Of a stretch of 64,000 nt of DNA, positions 61,922 to 64,000 are shown one piece after another. Location: the NCBI RefSeq assembly GCF_000270245.1, contig NC_015635.1, positions 4,464,001 to 4,528,000 on the forward strand, in the 5' to 3' direction. The stretch's first letter is position 1; each line of letters begins with the position of its first letter. Position numbers and translations under genes: made by a program. The stretch comes from Microlunatus phosphovorus NM-1. Lineage in GTDB: Bacteria > Actinomycetota > Actinomycetes > Propionibacteriales > Propionibacteriaceae. The notes beneath the pieces are model-generated. The model did no database searches. It was given only the letters and a program-made list of their open reading frames with translations, and was not told the DNA's origin.

Positions 61922-62890
61922 CTACCTGGATTCGACCTGGCCGAAGGCGTCGGGGCCTGTGGCGAGTGCGTCCTGTGCCGTCTGCCAGGCGGTGTCGTCG
62001 GAGTCGAAGGCGGTGCGGAGGTAGGCGGCGGTCAGTTCGGCGACCGCGGCGACCCGATCGGGGCTCTCGTCTGTGGTCTCGACGTTGTCGTGGCCCTGGA
62101 TGCCGCCGAGGAGGTGCTCACCGTTGAAGACGGTCAGCAGGGTCTTGGGCCTGGGGGCCAGGTGGTAGGGGTCGGCATGCCAGTCCGGTCCCATGGTCGT
62201 CCAGTGCTGGGAGTCGTCCTTGCCGCCGGCGACGACCAACGCGGGGGTGGTCATCGTGGTGAGGTCGACGGTCTTGAGGAACGGCGCGTGATCGGTCAGG
62301 AACCCGTTGAAGGTGTCGCCGCCCCTGCCGGTGGCGCAGATCAGCACGCCTTGCGTGATCCGCGGCTCGAAGAGGTTCACCTCCTCTCCCGTGTCGAGGT
62401 CGGTGATCCGGGCGCCGAGGAGGAGTTCGCCGGTGAAGCCGCCGAGAGAGTGACCGGCCACCGCGACCTTGCTACGGTCGATGCGCCCGGCGAGCAGCGG
62501 CACGGCCTGCTCGATCTCGTCCAGCCGGTCGAGGATGCTGCTCATGTCCTCGGCGCGTGAACGCCAGAACAGCGGCGCTTCGGGCCTGTCGCCGACCAGG
62601 TGGCTCAGCCTGGGGGCGCTGAGATGGTTGGGCTGGATCACGACGAAGCCGCGAGCCGCCCAGACCTTGGCGAGCGGCAGATAGCCGTCGAGCGAGGACT
62701 GGCCGTAGGCCCCGCCGTGGCCGTGCGACAACAGAATGACCGCCAGGTCCGTGCCGGTCAGGGGCGCGGACACTCGGACCTCAAGGTCCAGGGGGCGTCC
62801 GGGCACGGCCAGCGTGACGGGGCTGACCGATATCACGGGCGGGGCGGTCGGGTGGAGGTAGGTGTCGGCGACGGAAGTCCACTCAGGCAT
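61922..62890 (-). CDS. alpha/beta hydrolase, chlorophyllase/PAF-acetylhydrolase-like
   Basis: 322 residues. Oxyanion-side segment VILLSHGHGGAYGQS, nucleophile elbow VAVAGHSLGGFTGELLLGA, acid region PALVVAGGKDD and a late His in VFNGEHLLGGIQGH. There is no signal peptide. The promoter at 63005-63033 overlaps two TetR operator palindromes, so the gene is probably induced by a small molecule, perhaps its own substrate. Confidence 0.85.
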   Translation of the reverse strand: MPEWTSVADTYLHPTAPPVISVSPVTLAVPGRPLDLEVRVSAPLTGTDLAVILLSHGHGGAYGQSSLDGYLPLAKVWAARGFVVIQPNHLSAPRLSHLVGDRPEAPLFWRSRAEDMSSILDRLDEIEQAVPLLAGRIDRSKVAVAGHSLGGFTGELLLGARITDLDTGEEVNLFEPRITQGVLICATGRGGDTFNGFLTDHAPFLKTVDLTTMTTPALVVAGGKDDSQHWTTMGPDWHADPYHLAPRPKTLLTVFNGEHLLGGIQGHDNVETTDESPDRVAAVAELTAAYLRTAFDSDDTAWQTAQDALATGPDAFGQVESR

Positions 62891-62987
62891 GCGTGTTTCC
62901 CTTCTAAGGCCTCCGTGGCAGATCGCGGCGCGGAGGGTGGCAGGAGCGGTGAGAAACGTTCAGGCTCGGCTACACTCAAGCCGAATC

Positions 62988-63000
62988 GGAACGCTGCTCC
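62988..63000. promoter_or_regulatory. TetR operator 1 (imperfect)
   Basis: GGAACGCTGCTCC, an imperfect dyad closely related to the 63012-63024 palindrome and centred 24 bp from it. It flanks the putative -10 of the divergent promoter pair. Confidence 0.65.
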
Positions 63001-63004
63001 ATTT

Positions 63005-63033
63005 ACAATACGGAGCGCCGCTCCATTTTGCAA
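63005..63033 (-). promoter_or_regulatory. leftward promoter of the hydrolase-SDR genes
   Basis: On the minus strand TTGCAA (63028-63033), a 17-bp spacer and TATTGT (63005-63010). The second operator palindrome occupies the spacer, a classical repression geometry. A plus-strand -10-like TACAAT at 63004-63009 overlaps it. Confidence 0.6.
63012..63024. promoter_or_regulatory. TetR operator 2 (near-perfect palindrome)
   Basis: GGAGCGCCGCTCC is symmetric except for its central base, lies between the hydrolase and tetR genes, and is duplicated at 62988-63000. Confidence 0.7.
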
Positions 63034-63068
63034 CCGGGAAGAGAGTTCGCCGAACCGAAGGGGGCGTG

Positions 63069-63653
63069 GTGGCCAGCAGTGCGGAGCAGCCCGGAGAGAT
63101 GGGTGCCACGGCCAAGCGGGCCGACGTGGTGCGCAACCAGAAGAAGCTGCTCGTTGCCGCAGCGGAGGTGTTCGCAACGTCTGGTGTCGATGCACCTGTT
63201 CGCGAGGTCGCCGCCAGAGCCGGCGTCGGCATGGGCACGCTCTACCGCCACTTCCCGACACGGGCGGATCTCGTCGTGGCCGTCTTCCGCCATCAGGTCG
63301 AGGAATGCGCCGAGGCTGGACCGCGGCTGCTGGCCGAGACGGAGTCCCCGATGGCAGCGCTGCGCCTGTGGATCGACCGCTTCGTAGACTTCCTGATCAC
63401 CAAACACGGCCTCGCCGCCATCCCCCAGGCGGACAACAGCTCCGCCACCCTCCACACGTACTTTCTCGACCGACTCCTGCCCGTCGCCGAGCAGCTCCTG
63501 AAAGCTGCGGTCGACGCCGGCGAGGCCAAGGCCGAGATCCAGCCCTACGAGCTGATGCGCGGAATCGGCAACCTCTGCATTGCCCCCGAGCGCGATCCCC
63601 GCTACAACCCGCGCAGATTGATCGACCTGCTCTTGCGAGGGCTCCAGTCCTGA
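63069..63653 (+). CDS. TetR family transcriptional regulator
   Basis: 194 residues from GTG 63069 with AAGGGGG upstream; GTG 63066 and ATG 63099 are alternatives. The DNA-binding domain is typical: RNQKKLLVAAAEVFATSG, VREVAARAGVGMGTLYRHFPTRADL. The ligand-binding half (FVDFLITKHGLAAIP, SSATLHTYFLDRLLPVAEQLL) resembles the SACE_7040/TetR_C_33-like group. It should repress itself and the divergent hydrolase and SDR through the paired operators. Confidence 0.93.
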   Translation: MASSAEQPGEMGATAKRADVVRNQKKLLVAAAEVFATSGVDAPVREVAARAGVGMGTLYRHFPTRADLVVAVFRHQVEECAEAGPRLLAETESPMAALRLWIDRFVDFLITKHGLAAIPQADNSSATLHTYFLDRLLPVAEQLLKAAVDAGEAKAEIQPYELMRGIGNLCIAPERDPRYNPRRLIDLLLRGLQS

Positions 63654-63734
63654 TCAGTATCGTGACGGTGCCTGATCGGCTAGGTCTAGCTCGCCGAGAG
63701 CCGCACCGCGCAACAGCATGGTGCAATTGAGGCC

Positions 63735-63848
63735 ATGAGTGACCCGCGCAGATTCGGACCCCTCGGCGGCTCCGCGTTGTCGTGGTTCGTGGACGCTCCT
63801 TCAACCGTGGGCGCGGTTCGCAGGACTGCCTCTCCTGTTCTAGACTAA
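63735..63848 (+). CDS. possible 37-residue leader ORF before the flavoprotein
   Basis: An open frame MSDPRRFGPLGGSALSWFVD..., 37 codons, ends with TAA directly against the Zur/Fur-like box. The ribosome site is weak (TTGAGG). It may be chance, a leader peptide or a remnant of a longer gene. Nothing else is visible in the 63654-63848 spacer. Confidence 0.2.
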   Translation: MSDPRRFGPLGGSALSWFVDAPSTVGAVRRTASPVLD

Positions 63849-63863
63849 TGAAAATGATTATCA
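63849..63863. promoter_or_regulatory. Zur/Fur-family box
   Basis: TGAAAATGATTATCA matches the 7-1-7 Fur-family pattern TGATAATNATTATCA at all but one defined position, and also the actinobacterial Zur pattern TGaaAATnaTTatCA. It sits 21 bp before the ATG of the flavoprotein gene, in an AT-rich island, where binding would block transcription when zinc or iron is plentiful. Confidence 0.75.
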
Positions 63864-63883
63864 CTATTGCTAGAAGCTGAGCG

Positions 63884-64000
63884 ATGCCCACAGAACCTCA
63901 AGCCCTCGATGCGCTCGTCGTCGGCGCCGGACCGGCCGGCATCGGCACCGCCCTCGCCCTGGCTGCCATCCCGGACCTGACCTTCGGGGTGCTCGAACGC
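63884..64000 (+). CDS. FAD/NAD(P)-binding oxidoreductase (5' part only)
   Basis: The first 39 residues, MPTEPQALDALVVGAGPAGI, then GTALALAAIPDLTFGVLER. The GxGxxG dinucleotide-binding loop is clear and the Glu at the end of strand 2 favours FAD. The rest lies beyond the right edge. The metal-responsive box directly upstream suggests a member of the zinc- (or iron-) starvation response. Confidence 0.8.
   Translation, partial: MPTEPQALDALVVGAGPAGIGTALALAAIPDLTFGVLER

Overview
This is a high-GC chromosomal window from an actinobacterium. Gene order points to the order Propionibacteriales (a Microlunatus-like organism is my best guess, but that is inference). No phage, plasmid, transposase, CRISPR array or RNA gene was recognised. 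Most of the window is a conserved actinobacterial core neighbourhood. In Mycobacterium tuberculosis (from memory) the equivalent stretch runs roughly Rv2188c (PimB') - NlpC/P60 - DnaQ/UvrC fusion - trpD - ctaE - qcrCAB - ctaC - erpA - glycerate kinase - DUF3043 - gcvT - pepB - E2 - TIGR01777 - lipB - lipA - DUF4191.

Layout. 1-3 kb: envelope genes on the minus strand (mannosyltransferase start, lipoprotein, NlpC/P60 hydrolase, small Cys protein). 3-12.9 kb: DnaQ-UvrC-like nuclease, Lrp-type RAM protein, rhomboid-like protein, cyclophilin, Ala-rich membrane protein, prepilin peptidase, DUF2510 protein, trpD and a receiver-like protein. 13-17.7 kb: ctaE-qcrC-qcrA-qcrB, the cytochrome bcc branch of the bcc-aa3 supercomplex. 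18-31 kb: a less conserved block (Xi-class GST, GuaB1, OmpR-type regulator, PLP decarboxylase, GNAT protein, large hybrid histidine kinase with a CheY-like partner, DUF2277, AlkZ-like protein) that separates the two halves of the respiratory locus. 31.7-34.8 kb: ctaC-ctaD-ctaF. 35-38.5 kb: erpA, glycerate kinase, PspA/PspAA, DUF3043. 38.7-45 kb: aldo/keto reductase, FabH-like enzyme, Nudix, gcvT, pepB. 45.3-49 kb: PTH2 protein and the ddaH-rocD arginine-catabolic pair with a divergent AsnC regulator. 49.3-61 kb: lpd, sucB/dlaT, TIGR01777 protein, lipB, an ABC exporter, lipA, DUF4191, ABC-F; E2, E3, LipB and LipA together make and use lipoate. 61-64 kb: SDR and alpha/beta hydrolase divergent from a TetR repressor, then a flavoprotein behind a Zur/Fur-like box.

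The most unusual content lies between genes. Three repeat families fill many spacers. (1) A ~132-bp element, single or tandem at five loci with a remnant at a sixth, folds into a nested hairpin whose paired arms change together between copies. (2) A GC-rich family with a strict 52-bp period around GGGCCAC occurs at four loci. (3) A 127-bp tandem repeat with its own inverted repeat lies in one divergent promoter region. The covariation in family 1 is the best candidate for an undescribed structured element. Other points of note are a rhomboid lacking both catalytic residues, two genes without a normal start codon, a double TetR operator and a near-perfect Zur/Fur-type box.
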